A DNA stretch of 64,000 nt from a virus: the IMG/VR virus record IMGVR_UViG_3300018432_000001, positions 1 through 64,000 of that record; one strand, 5' to 3'. The notes under the pieces are model-generated. The model saw only the letters and a program-made list of their open reading frames with translations. It was not told the DNA's origin and made no database searches. Each line of letters starts with the position of its first letter. The first letter of the stretch is position 1. Both the position numbers and the translations under genes were made by a program. Positions 54,019 through 61,832 of this stretch are shown one piece after another.

Positions 54019-54151
54019 CGTATGTCCTTTCTTGGTTGGAAACCTGACGGAAACCCGCCCCCACGCCAAGGACGGGCTCCCGTCAAACGTCCAACGATCA
54101 GGCGCGTCGCGGGCCGCCCCCGAAGGGACGAGACGGACTCACACCTGGCTC

Positions 54152-54508
54152 TCAACCCAGGAGCACCGCACCCGCAGTCGCCCGCGTCGTCGGCACATGC
54201 CGACCCCACCGCAACCGCACCGTGTGGTCCTCGCGCCCGTACTCGGCGAGCACCACCGGCTCCAACTCCTTCGGGCACCCGCGCTTGAACATCGGCGCGA
54301 CCGCGCGCACCGGGTCATCGGCGAACTCGCCCCACGGCAGCGTCAACCCACCCTGCAACGGATTCACCGCCCCGAACGCGAACGCCTCGCACTCCCCGTC
54401 CGGAGCCGCAACCCGGTCCTCCTCGCGCAACTGCTCGAACAGCCACCGCACGAACTTCGCGTTCGTCTGCGCCTCCACCTGAACCTCAACCCGACCCACA
54501 CCAACCAC
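54152..54508 (-). CDS. Hypothetical protein, 118 aa
   Basis: Not recognised. GTG at 54508 (MVGVGRVEVQVEAQTNAKFVRWL). Beta-rich with one helix. Confidence 0.6.
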   Translation of the reverse strand: MVGVGRVEVQVEAQTNAKFVRWLFEQLREEDRVAAPDGECEAFAFGAVNPLQGGLTLPWGEFADDPVRAVAPMFKRGCPKELEPVVLAEYGREDHTVRLRWGRHVPTTRATAGAVLLG

Positions 54509-54523
54509 GAGCCAACCTCCCTC

Positions 54524-54946
54524 TTACAGCTTCTCGATACGAACCGGAACCGACCCGAAGTCGCGCACGAAATGCTCGCTCCACGCCAGCTCCATCACGC
54601 CCTTGAACGAGTCCTCCTCGGGCCGGTGCGAGGACACACCCCACTTCGGGTGCGTCACCTCCAACGACCAGCCCTGATAGGACAACTCGCCCCGTGAGGA
54701 CATCACCGCGTTCACGACGATCTCCACACCCAGATCCGGCGCAGCCGTCTGCACGAACGCGGCCCGCTTCCGACCCGTGAACGCGCCCTCAGGCTTCGCG
54801 TTCCCCTGCTTGTCCTTCGGAGTCGTCTCCTCCAGAACATCCGCGACCACCCGCGCGAGCTCCTTACGGGACCCGTGCGGCATGACCACCGACGCCAGCG
54901 CACCCGCGATCGTCTTCACATGCGACGTCGTCAACCGATGCACCAT
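54524..54946 (-). CDS. Hypothetical protein, 140 aa
   Basis: Not recognised. ATG at 54946 (MVHRLTTSHVKTIAGALAS). Helical start, then strands (LSYQGWSLEVTHPKWGVSS). Confidence 0.6.
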   Translation of the reverse strand: MVHRLTTSHVKTIAGALASVVMPHGSRKELARVVADVLEETTPKDKQGNAKPEGAFTGRKRAAFVQTAAPDLGVEIVVNAVMSSRGELSYQGWSLEVTHPKWGVSSHRPEEDSFKGVMELAWSEHFVRDFGSVPVRIEKL

Positions 54947-54949
54947 TCG

Positions 54950-55162
54950 CTACACCTCCTCACAATGAACAGACGAGTACACCTCGCCAGAGCGCGCGAT
55001 CTCGGCCGCTTCCACGAACAGCGTCGCGTTGAAACGCGGGTTGTCCGCAATGAACACCTCGATCATTGCCGCCAGCAGGTCATAGAACACCTTGTCGGGC
55101 ATCTCCACACCCGCCACCAACGCAGCGAACTGCTCATAGGTCGTCTTGCTCATACGCGGCAT
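54950..55162 (-). CDS. Hypothetical helical protein, 70 aa
   Basis: Not recognised. Starts ATG 55162 or, more likely, ATG 55153 (MSKTTYEQFAALVAGVEMPD). Helical, 3 bases before the next ATG. Confidence 0.6.
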   Translation of the reverse strand: MPRMSKTTYEQFAALVAGVEMPDKVFYDLLAAMIEVFIADNPRFNATLFVEAAEIARSGEVYSSVHCEEV

Positions 55163-55251
55163 GACAACTCCTCTCCTCGTGAAAACACTCAGGCCCCACC
55201 CGGAAACCCGGATGAGGCCTAAGCAGGTTCACGACCTGCGCCGAACCAACC

Positions 55252-55437
55252 TCACACCTCCTCGCACACCACCTCAGACCAGCCCGGCCGCAACCCCACC
55301 GACGGCACGAACGGCTCCTCCATGCGCTGCCCCCACTGGACCAGCACCCGGAACCGCTCACCCTCCGCGTGGATCGCATAGACCCGCAACCGACCCACCC
55401 GAACCGCGCTAATCGACTTGCCCCGGAAAAACTCCAT
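55252..55437 (-). CDS. Hypothetical protein, 61 aa
   Basis: Not recognised. ATG at 55437 (MEFFRGKSISAVRVGRLRV), all beta. First gene of the long minus-strand series, so its 549-base upstream gap must hold a main promoter. Confidence 0.6.
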   Translation of the reverse strand: MEFFRGKSISAVRVGRLRVYAIHAEGERFRVLVQWGQRMEEPFVPSVGLRPGWSEVVCEEV

Positions 55438-55986
55438 GACCTGCCCTTTCACCGAACTAGTTGAAACTTCAATGACTGAAAACCCGGGGAAACACCCCGA
55501 ACCCAGGCACGCCAAGCGCCCCGGCCACCCGAAGACGGCCGGGGCACCTCACCCGGTTGAACAAACTTCACGACTCGGGAGAATGCCGCTCCCGACCAGC
55601 ATCAACTTTGAAATTAGTATGAAATTAGCTCGAACCTACAGAAACGGCCCGTTCAGTGACGTGATTGCCGCTCGCCCACCAGACACCCGCTTATCCGGGG
55701 TGGGGCCGCGCCCGCTCTATTCCACCTACTAGCGACCTGCCCTCTGAGGACAACTCACGCCCACCGATACCTCAACCCGCAAGGGGAGGCACCCGATGCG
55801 CATGAAAAATACTCAGAGACCCGGACCCATGACCCGCAACCCGCTAGACAATGTCCAGATTGTCCCGAATTTTATATTTCACGTGCGGCCCGTTCATGTT
55901 GCGAGCGTGAGCAGGGCGTGCGTTTTGTCCGTTTTGGGGACACGAAAAAAGGCCGCCCGTGGGCAGCCTGATTTCGTTGGTTTCGT
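55438..55986 (-). promoter_or_regulatory. 549-base gap: hairpin, direct repeats and 5' region of the 43-55 kb series
   Basis: No credible gene. Visible: hairpin GCCCCGGCC..GGCCGGGGC (55518-55545); TCGGGAG..CTCCCGA (55575-55595); a direct repeat of GAAATTAG (55610-55617 and 55621-55628), which on the minus strand gives TAATTTC-type AT-rich boxes; and TTTTGTCCGTTTTG at 55923-55936, which recurs at 57192. Confidence 0.5.
55945..55968 (-). terminator. Rho-independent terminator with T6 tract
   Basis: GGCTGCCC-loop-GGGCGGCC followed by TTTTTT on the minus strand, 19 bases after the stop at 55987. One of the few terminators here with a U-tract. Confidence 0.88.
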
Positions 55987-56928
55987 TCACTTTTCGACTT
56001 TCGCGAAGGTTGCGAGGTCCTTCAGGAATTGTCCGAATTCTCCGGACTTGTAACGCTTGGGCAACCCTTGCGTCAAGCTGGTCACTTCACTAGGCGAGTA
56101 CAGGTCAATATCGACCATTTCGCCCGGTTCGATGCGTTGGGCAAGTTCCCGTAGCATGTCGCTACGGTTGTCGCCTGCCAGCTTGCCGCGCTTGGCTTGG
56201 ACGTCGTGAACCCGTGCGAGCATGACGAGCATGTCGCGCGGGATTGCGAGCGTGTACCGGTTCGCGACCGGTTCGCCAGCGCTGGCGGGTTCGGTTGCGT
56301 CTCGCATGACGTTCGCGAGCGCTTCCCTTGCCGTCGGGTCGCTTTTGTACATAAGGTGCTTATTGCGTGCCGTGAGCGGTTTGTCCGTTCCGGCACCGTG
56401 CGGCATGACGTACTCAATGCCGCTGGTAGACACGTGCTTACGCTTGGATGATGCCTTGCGATCGATAGGCGACGGCTTATCCATGTACGCGTCCGAAGAG
56501 AACGCATACGTAGCCGCTGAATAGTAGCCAGCTTTAGCCGCCCGGTCCCGCGCTTCCGTCGAAATGTCCTTATCGTCCCTATGCGGGAGATTGGGACCTT
56601 CCGACAGTTCGGCTACATCCATAACCACGGGCGAAACCTTACGGAATCGCAGCGGAATGAACTTGCCAACTACGCGGTTGTCACCCGTACCGAACACTTT
56701 CGGTTTCTGCTCTTCATAGGCAGCGTGAGCCGCCATGTGTTCCGCACGGTCATCACTGCGACGCTGCGACACTCGCGCTTGCGATTCCGCACGGTCCTCG
56801 TAAAACTTTTTGACCGCGCGTTGTTTCGCTTGCGCTGGCGTCTCCCCCTTGCGAGGGTTAGCCGCTTTCGATGCACCGGGAATCCTATAGACCTCATAGT
56901 CACGATCCGTCACAAACGGTTCAGACAT
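55987..56928 (-). CDS. 313-aa protein of lower GC beside the candidate origin
   Basis: Not recognised. ATG at 56928 after GGAGATATC (MSEPFVTDRDYEVYRIPGAS). The first 90 residues are basic and helical (KQRAVKKFYEDRAESQARV), the middle has KPSPIDRKASSKRKHVSTS, and the end is helical with an acidic patch (RIEPGEMVDIDLYSPSEV). Base use is less GC-rich than its neighbours and it sits alone, with its own terminator, next to the TCCACA array. An origin-binding or initiator role is attractive but unproven. Confidence 0.6.
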   Translation of the reverse strand: MSEPFVTDRDYEVYRIPGASKAANPRKGETPAQAKQRAVKKFYEDRAESQARVSQRRSDDRAEHMAAHAAYEEQKPKVFGTGDNRVVGKFIPLRFRKVSPVVMDVAELSEGPNLPHRDDKDISTEARDRAAKAGYYSAATYAFSSDAYMDKPSPIDRKASSKRKHVSTSGIEYVMPHGAGTDKPLTARNKHLMYKSDPTAREALANVMRDATEPASAGEPVANRYTLAIPRDMLVMLARVHDVQAKRGKLAGDNRSDMLRELAQRIEPGEMVDIDLYSPSEVTSLTQGLPKRYKSGEFGQFLKDLATFAKVEK

Positions 56929-57130
56929 GATGATATCTCCTCAATAGTCCCATTTCGCGCAACTAGTCCCCTTCGCATATAGCTAGCCATGGCACAGTTC
57001 GCCCCCAAGGGAGCGCCCAATGCGGGCGGGATTCGTCGCGCGTCTGCGCTTCAAAACACACTGTTCGGTTAGGAAAAAACAGTCGCCGCCCGGGTTCCGC
57101 GTTCCGTGTGGTTCGCGTCGCTCGGAAGCG

Positions 57131-57148
57131 ATGACATAACTATGTCAT
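57131..57148. promoter_or_regulatory. 18-bp palindrome
   Basis: ATGACATA-AC-TATGTCAT, perfect, in an otherwise GC-rich stretch; a likely dimeric-protein binding site. Confidence 0.55.
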
Positions 57149-57498
57149 AGGCCAGCGCGCCCAATTTTGGGGGTCCTGACCTGGGGATTCATTTTGTCCG
57201 TTTTGCGTTTCGCCTGGTCACGGGCTTGTGGGAGGAAATGGGGTCAGCAGTCAAGAGGGTATGACAGCGCTTGCCACAAAGGTCACGGTTTGGTAAAGCC
57301 TGCGTATGCCCTGGTCAGCGGCTCAACATTTCCGAAATTCGCACGGTATCGACATTGTGGACAGTCAAGTGGAAAGCGCTTGCTTTACACAGTGGATGGT
57401 CACAGTAGTCACGCTAGGCAACACGCGTCACAAGCGGCCAGCGCGGGCAGTGATCGCGCGTTGTGACGGGATGGGCTTAGGGGGACGAGACGATGCGG

Positions 57499-57702
57499 AT
57501 GAGGCATTGAGGGTGTGAGCTGGGAGGATGCAGCGTTTCGCCTGGTAGATTCGTCGCACTGTCGCAAGTGGAGCCGAGAGCGTCCGAAGTGGACACGATG
57601 GGGTGGGAGTGGCGTATGCCTGCCAGCGCGTCAGATGATGCCAATGAGGCATTGTGGCGCTGGCCTGCGACGATACGCGTTTCCCCTGGTAGATTGCTCG
57701 CG
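57499..57702. repeat. Imperfect repeat pair, 145 bp apart
   Basis: ATGAGGCATTG at 57499 and 57644, each followed 24 bases later by CGTTTC(G/C)CCTGGTAGATT (57534 and 57679). Both distances are 145, so a unit of that length was duplicated; TAGATT could be a -10 box in each. Confidence 0.6.
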
Positions 57703-58084
57703 ACCGGTTCGGGTAGGCCGCTAGGGGAGGCGTAGCGCGCTGGCAGTGGCGCGGCCTAGCCCACGGGTAGGGATGCACGCTGCGAGCGGCGTAGGGAGGC
57801 GTACAGCGGCCTAGGGAGGCAGGTACGCCAGCGCGGCCTAGCCGCTCCCTTCACACGGTGCGCATGTGTGCGCGAATAGCACAGTGCCGCGCTGGCGTCA
57901 AGGGTGAGGCCATGATCGTTATCGTATTGTGATGTCATGCTGGCAAGCAATGGAGCGCTCCCAAGAATGGAGCCGCATGTCAAAGGCACATTCCATGCAT
58001 ACCGAGTATCAACACATTGTTTACCGAATGCCACACAGTGAGACGCCAGCTACCAAACGCAAGCGCATCGCTACACAGAGCTAG

Positions 58085-58310
58085 TCCACATGAGAGGCAG
58101 CTATACGCGCGGCTAGTGCCAGCGCGCCACTACACATAATCCACAAGCGACGCTCACCAATTCCACACAGGACACATCCACATGAGACACGCTCGCCTCC
58201 ACAAAGGACGTCCACACAGGACAGAGCGAAGATCATGCATCCACAAGCGACAGTCCACACAGGATCAATCCAAAATCGACAGTCCACATCGGAGGGCCGA
58301 TCCGTCCACA
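58085..58310 (+). other. Iteron-like TCCACA array (possible origin)
   Basis: TCCACA starts at 58085, 58140, 58162, 58177, 58198, 58211, 58240, 58254, 58283 and 58305, all on the plus strand; 58269 has TCCAAA. Eight of the ten are followed by a GA(C/T) or GA-G triplet at the +9 position (TCCACAnnnGAC consensus), and the last lies in the palindrome GTCCACAGTGGAC. TCCACA is the core of actinobacterial DnaA boxes (TTGTCCACA), but the shared tail suggests a dedicated Rep-type or repressor protein. Confidence 0.65.
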
Positions 58311-58473
58311 GTGGACGCCACCCCCTTAAAAGATAGGGGGGTCGTGAAATTTTCCAGGATTCGAGCGTATCACATGAGGATCGCTCGTGAATGCAGGGTT
58401 TTGCCATTGTCGTGATGGTGTTGTGCCTGGTGTGGCCCGAGTTTGTTTTGTAGGTAGTGGAACCTTCTCGGTG

Positions 58474-58500
58474 GCCTCTCGTGCAGCATGCGAGAGGCCT
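58474..58500 (-). terminator. Perfect 9-bp hairpin
   Basis: GGCCTCTCG-9 nt-CGAGAGGCC, 11 bases after the stop at 58512. Confidence 0.65.
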
Positions 58501-58511
58501 TCATGCGTTGG

Positions 58512-58802
58512 TTATTTGCTGGGGCCCGGGGGTCGTCCTCTTAGGGTGAGGCCTTCGCGTTGACGTTGGTGGGTGAGGGCGATGCGTTGTTCGTTCCAGG
58601 TTTCCCATTCGGGGAGGCGTTCTTGGAGCCAGAGGGGTGTGGGGGTTCCTCGTTTTCCGACGAGGTGTGCGTCGGGGGGTGGGGTGGGAAGGTCGCGGTC
58701 GTTTTGCCACTTGTTGATGAGGTGGCGGATGTTGCTGGGTGAGATGTATCCGAGGGTGGTTGCGATCTGTGTGATTGTGATGTAGATGGGCTGGGTGCTC
58801 AT
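58512..58802 (-). CDS. Small helix-turn-helix protein, 96 aa
   Basis: ITITQIATTLGYISPSNIRHLINKWQNDRDLPTPPPDA..GTPTPLWLQERLPEWE: a three-helix segment with LGY.SPSNI.HL and an adjoining wing-like P.P, as in small AlpA/MerR-type DNA-binding proteins of mobile elements (excisionase-like). Starts at ATG 58802. It borders the origin region, so a control protein is plausible. Confidence 0.65.
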   Translation of the reverse strand: MSTQPIYITITQIATTLGYISPSNIRHLINKWQNDRDLPTPPPDAHLVGKRGTPTPLWLQERLPEWETWNEQRIALTHQRQREGLTLRGRPPGPSK

Positions 58803-58952
58803 CGGTGGTCCTTGTGGGTTGGGTGGGGGTGCCGCGCTGCTCGGGGTATGACTGCCGTGCAGCGCGGCGGCTCTGTGGGGTGGGGTTGACGGTAGCAGGG
58901 TGGCGATGTCGAGTGAAGGGCTGTCGCATTTGATCGTCTAGACTTCCTGGTC

Positions 58953-59501
58953 ATGCACACGAGACGAGTCTTGCCCTTTGGGCATGCGCCCGAGGAACAC
59001 CGGCATGCAGTGTTCGAGAGCCTGGGTCCGGAGTACGGGTCTGAGGAGGAGCAGCGGAAGGTCGGTCTGTGGTTGTCGGTGGCGGCCGATGAGTGCGCGG
59101 GGTGTTCGCAGCGGCTGGTGTGGCTGCTGGCTAAGGATGTGGGGGCGGTGGTGTCGTTGGGGAAGGTCGTGAAGTTGTTGTTCACGTCTGCGCCGCCGCC
59201 GGAGGGCGCGCATGAGGAGTTGACGGAGTTCCTGCAGTGGAGCACGGTGAGTGATCGTGCGGAGTTGGTGGTGGAGATCGCGAACGATTTCATTGCGCGG
59301 CGGCGTGAAGCGATTGCGGCGGCGGCGGCGTCGTTGGGGGATGCGGCGTCATTCCTGGGTGGGGTCGAGGAGCGGGGTGAGGGTTTTGGTGTTGCAAGGG
59401 AAGACCCAGGTGAAGGTGCTGGCGTTCGTCCAGTTCTCTCTGGTGGAGAGCAGGGTCTCCAGGGGGCTGAGTGTGGTCAGGAAGGCGATGGCGTGCCATA
59501 G
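58953..59501 (+). CDS. Hypothetical protein, 182 aa, 3' end overlaps a convergent gene
   Basis: Not recognised. ATG at 58953 (MHTRRVLPFGHAPEEHRHAVF). About the first 130 residues are helical and normal in composition. The last ~50 (VEERGEGFGVAREDPGEGAG) are Gly/Glu-rich and are the antisense of the 155-aa gene over 153 bases, so the original stop may have been lost. Confidence 0.6.
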   Translation: MHTRRVLPFGHAPEEHRHAVFESLGPEYGSEEEQRKVGLWLSVAADECAGCSQRLVWLLAKDVGAVVSLGKVVKLLFTSAPPPEGAHEELTEFLQWSTVSDRAELVVEIANDFIARRREAIAAAAASLGDAASFLGGVEERGEGFGVAREDPGEGAGVRPVLSGGEQGLQGAECGQEGDGVP

Positions 59502-59816
59502 GCCGGTGGTGTCGTGGGGTGGGGGGTTGTCCCAGCCGGGGATGACGGTGAGGGTGTCGGTGAGGTGGGGGTAGCGCAGGAGGGCGTTGCGCACCCATTC
59601 GGGTACGGCGAGGAAGTGGGGGCTTTCGCGCCACCGGTAGCGGAGTTCGATCTGGACCATCTCGATGAAGGCGGCGAGGTGTCGGGTGGCTTGGTCGCGG
59701 TCTTTGGGCATTTCGTCGGGTTCCCAGATGACGGGTGCCTGGTCGGCTTCATTGATGATGCGTCGCATGGTCATGTTCACGTGGGCGTGGACGGGCCCGG
59801 GGATGTCGAATCGCAT
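59349..59816 (-). CDS. Hypothetical protein, 155 aa
   Basis: Not recognised. ATG at 59816 (MRFDIPGPVHAHVNMTMRRI). Contains a helical middle (AAFIEMVQIELRYRWRE) and PEWVRNALLRYPHL, with an aromatic/proline tail. Its 3' third overlaps the convergent 182-aa gene. Confidence 0.6.
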   Translation of the reverse strand: MRFDIPGPVHAHVNMTMRRIINEADQAPVIWEPDEMPKDRDQATRHLAAFIEMVQIELRYRWRESPHFLAVPEWVRNALLRYPHLTDTLTVIPGWDNPPPHDTTGLWHAIAFLTTLSPLETLLSTRENWTNASTFTWVFPCNTKTLTPLLDPTQE

Positions 59817-59842
59817 GGAGCGACGCTAGCAGCCGCTTGTGT

Positions 59843-60526
59843 TCAGATGCGTTTCTTCGGCCGGTACTTTCCTCGCGTTTCGAGGTAGTCGTCGGGGATC
59901 TGCTCGACGGGGCCCGGGGCAGGTAGGTTCTTGATGTGCTTCTCGAAGTAGTCGGCGAGCGGTGAGCCGTGTTCCCAGTAGTACTTGGTGTAGTCACGCC
60001 AGGCGGTGACGACGGTCGGGTCGGTGAAGCGGATGTTGCGGTCTTGGACGCCGTGTTCGTCGTAGGTGTGGAGGTAGAGGACGGTGTCGTCCATGGTGCA
60101 GATCTCGGGGAGTTCGCTGCCGTAGGCGCGTTCGTCTTCGGTGATGGCGGTGGTGGGGAAGACGCGGATGGTGCCGCCGGAGACTTCGTTGCGGAGCTGG
60201 AGCAGGTGAAGTTCCCATTGGAGGTAGGGGCCGATGGGTTCGTCGACGATGCGAACGCGGCGGGCGGTGACACTGTGGTCGGCCATCTCGTTGTAGTGGG
60301 CTACCAGGTCGACCCGGCGCGCTTCGGTGAGCTGGAGGGCCAGGTCCCAGTTGCCGTGCTGGAAGGCCTGCCATGAGGCGTCGTGCGGCTCGGCGAAGTG
60401 CGTGGCGCGTTCGAGTTTCCAGAAGTCGGTGGCCTGCCAGAAGCGGGTGTTGAAGTCGTTGAAGAACTCCTCGTCCGGAAGGTATTCGCCGTCGGCGGCG
60501 TTCAGCGGCGGTGGAATGGTGGTCAT
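59843..60526 (-). CDS. DUF6879-family protein, 227 aa
   Basis: FFNDFNTRFWQATDFWKLERATHFAEPHDASWQAFQHGNWDLALQLTEARR..YNEMADHSVTARRVRIVDEPIGPYLQWELHLLQLRNEVSGGTIRVF matches the DUF6879 consensus (f..fF.....f..KLE.r..Y.e....sf..wl.GDw.....l...r.........G....RvRiV..P.t.Ylrwe......n...GE.iR.l). This family is widespread in Streptomyces, usually next to XRE regulators, and its function is unknown. ATG at 60526. Confidence 0.85.
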   Translation of the reverse strand: MTTIPPPLNAADGEYLPDEEFFNDFNTRFWQATDFWKLERATHFAEPHDASWQAFQHGNWDLALQLTEARRVDLVAHYNEMADHSVTARRVRIVDEPIGPYLQWELHLLQLRNEVSGGTIRVFPTTAITEDERAYGSELPEICTMDDTVLYLHTYDEHGVQDRNIRFTDPTVVTAWRDYTKYYWEHGSPLADYFEKHIKNLPAPGPVEQIPDDYLETRGKYRPKKRI

Positions 60527-60730
60527 CGCGGTGTTCCTTCCGGTGGGCATGGGACAGCCCGGGGGACGGAGGTCTCCCCGGGCTGTTCGGGTTGGGTTGC
60601 CGAGACGGTGGCTTCCAACCCTGTGTGTCTCATACTTCGCGTGCGCCAGCGTAGCATCCGCGAGACGTTCATGTTAGCCCGGTTGTTAGCAATACTTTGT
60701 GAGCATTGTCCGGTTCTGTACGATTTGTGT
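60527..60730. promoter_or_regulatory. 204-base divergent gap with 11-bp hairpin
   Basis: ACAGCCCGGGG-11 nt-CCCCGGGCTGT (60554-60586) lies in front of the DUF6879 gene, not behind a gene, so it may be an attenuator or insulator. TTGTGA (60697), 16 bases, TACGAT (60719) is a promoter for 60731. Confidence 0.55.
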
Positions 60731-61369
60731 ATGTCGAACTGGGATGAACCGATCGAACTCGATGAGGACATCGAGCTGTGGGAGCAGCAGCCGGGCGAGA
60801 CCGACGAGCAGTACACCCTGTTCAAGATGTACATGAAGCTCTCCCCGCAGGCGGACACGGACACCCGTGAGGTGCTGCCGCGCCGGATCTCGGAGCTGTT
60901 CGGCAAGACTGAATTCTCCGACCGGCATGTCAAGCGCCTGGCGCGACGTTACTCGTGGGAGCCACGCGCCCGCGCCAACGACCTCGCGAAGGTGCAGTCG
61001 GTGCAGGGGCAGCTGGAGCATCACTGGCTCGTTCTCGTCGAGAACCGGCTGAAGCAGCTCGCGAAAGCCGAAGACATGATCTTCAAGGCCATGGAGGTGA
61101 TGGTCCAAGACGCCGAGTCCTGGAAACTGCGCGACCTCGTCATGTTCTGGGAGACGTCGGTGAAAGTCGGCAACGGCATCCTCGGGATGACGCGCCTCGG
61201 CGGTCCCGAGCAGGCCGCCGCCGCGCAGGTCATGGCCGGAGCCCGCGCCGAAGTCACCGTCGGCTCGGGCGATTCCCTCGACGCCCGCACCATGGAACTC
61301 GCCGAAGAACTCCGGCGCCGCGCCGAACTCGCCGCATCAGCACCGACGCCAGCGATCGAGCAGGCCTAA
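60731..61369 (+). CDS. HTH protein resembling terminase small subunits, 212 aa
   Basis: Leaderless: TACGAT ends 6 bases before ATG 60731, with TTGTGA as -35. ISELFGKTEFSDRHVKRLARRYSWEPRARANDLAKVQ (about residues 49-85) is a helix-turn-helix with the '..v.Wa.r..W..Ra.a' follow-on common in small terminase subunits. The remainder is a long helical region (LRDLVMFWETSVKVGNGILG). Small terminases recognise phage DNA for packaging. No large terminase is visible in this window, so other DNA-binding roles remain possible. It overlaps the XRE gene's end by 4 bases. Confidence 0.6.
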   Translation: MSNWDEPIELDEDIELWEQQPGETDEQYTLFKMYMKLSPQADTDTREVLPRRISELFGKTEFSDRHVKRLARRYSWEPRARANDLAKVQSVQGQLEHHWLVLVENRLKQLAKAEDMIFKAMEVMVQDAESWKLRDLVMFWETSVKVGNGILGMTRLGGPEQAAAAQVMAGARAEVTVGSGDSLDARTMELAEELRRRAELAASAPTPAIEQA

Positions 61370-61737
61370 CCCGGTGCGTTCTGTTGCTTGTTGATGAGTT
61401 CTACCAGCGCGTGCAGCTCATTGGCGACCGCGCTGGCTTGCCTGGTCAACGTCTGGATGGACAAGGCATTCGGGTCATCCTGGTCATTCGTGTCGTCGCC
61501 GGGCAGCAGCGATGCTGCGGGCACCTCTAGCGCGTCGGCCACGAGGACGAGGTTGATGACGTTGATCCCTCGGCTGCCGCACTCCCAGTGGGCAATAGTG
61601 ACCTGGTGAACGCCGATCTTGGAGCCGAGCTGCCCCTGTGTCAAGCGCCGCTGGTTACGGGCTTGCGCTATGCGGCGTCCGACGAGTACCGCGATCTGTG
61701 TGGCGTACCCGGGTTGGTCGTAGTTCCGTGCGGGCAT
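61366..61737 (-). CDS. XRE-family helix-turn-helix regulator, 123 aa
   Basis: LVGRRIAQARNQRRLTQGQLGSKIGVHQVTIAHWECGSRGINVINLVLVADALEVPAASLL is the classic Cro/C1-type HTH (R..r...sQ..lA...gv....is..E.G.r......l..iA.aL.v....l). The C-terminal part is an uncharacterised helical region. ATG at 61737; it diverges from 61833 across 95 bases, so it likely controls the plus-strand unit or the terminase-like gene. Confidence 0.87.
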   Translation of the reverse strand: MPARNYDQPGYATQIAVLVGRRIAQARNQRRLTQGQLGSKIGVHQVTIAHWECGSRGINVINLVLVADALEVPAASLLPGDDTNDQDDPNALSIQTLTRQASAVANELHALVELINKQQNAPG

Positions 61738-61832
61738 CAGTCGCTCCTTCAGGATGGCAGCGTGGCGCACCGATCATCGCCGATGGCGCTCCGTTACCAT
61801 CAGCGGGTGCTTCATGTTCTGTGGGAGATCTG

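Larger units (their letters stand above)
56929..58511. other. Gene-free 1.6-kb region: repeats, palindromes and TCCACA array
   Basis: All frames are short or lack ribosome sites. The stretch holds an 18-bp palindrome (57131), TTTTGTCCGTTTTG (57192), a pair of 145-bp-spaced repeats (57499-57702), several CTAGGGGAGGCGTA-like repeats (57720-57830), an inverted CTGTCCACA box (57356), the TCCACA array (58085-58310) and a terminator-like hairpin (58474). It is best read as a replication origin or large control region. Confidence 0.6.

Noticed and set aside
55796-56053. Plus-strand 85-codon frame
   Set aside because: It runs through the terminator and into the antisense of the 313-aa gene.
57167-57778. 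Several frames of 70-116 codons in the gene-free region
   Set aside because: No ribosome sites, mixed strands and repetitive composition; the DNA structure there explains them better.
58085-58310. CRISPR array
   Set aside because: The repeated core is only 6-12 bases and the spacing is irregular.
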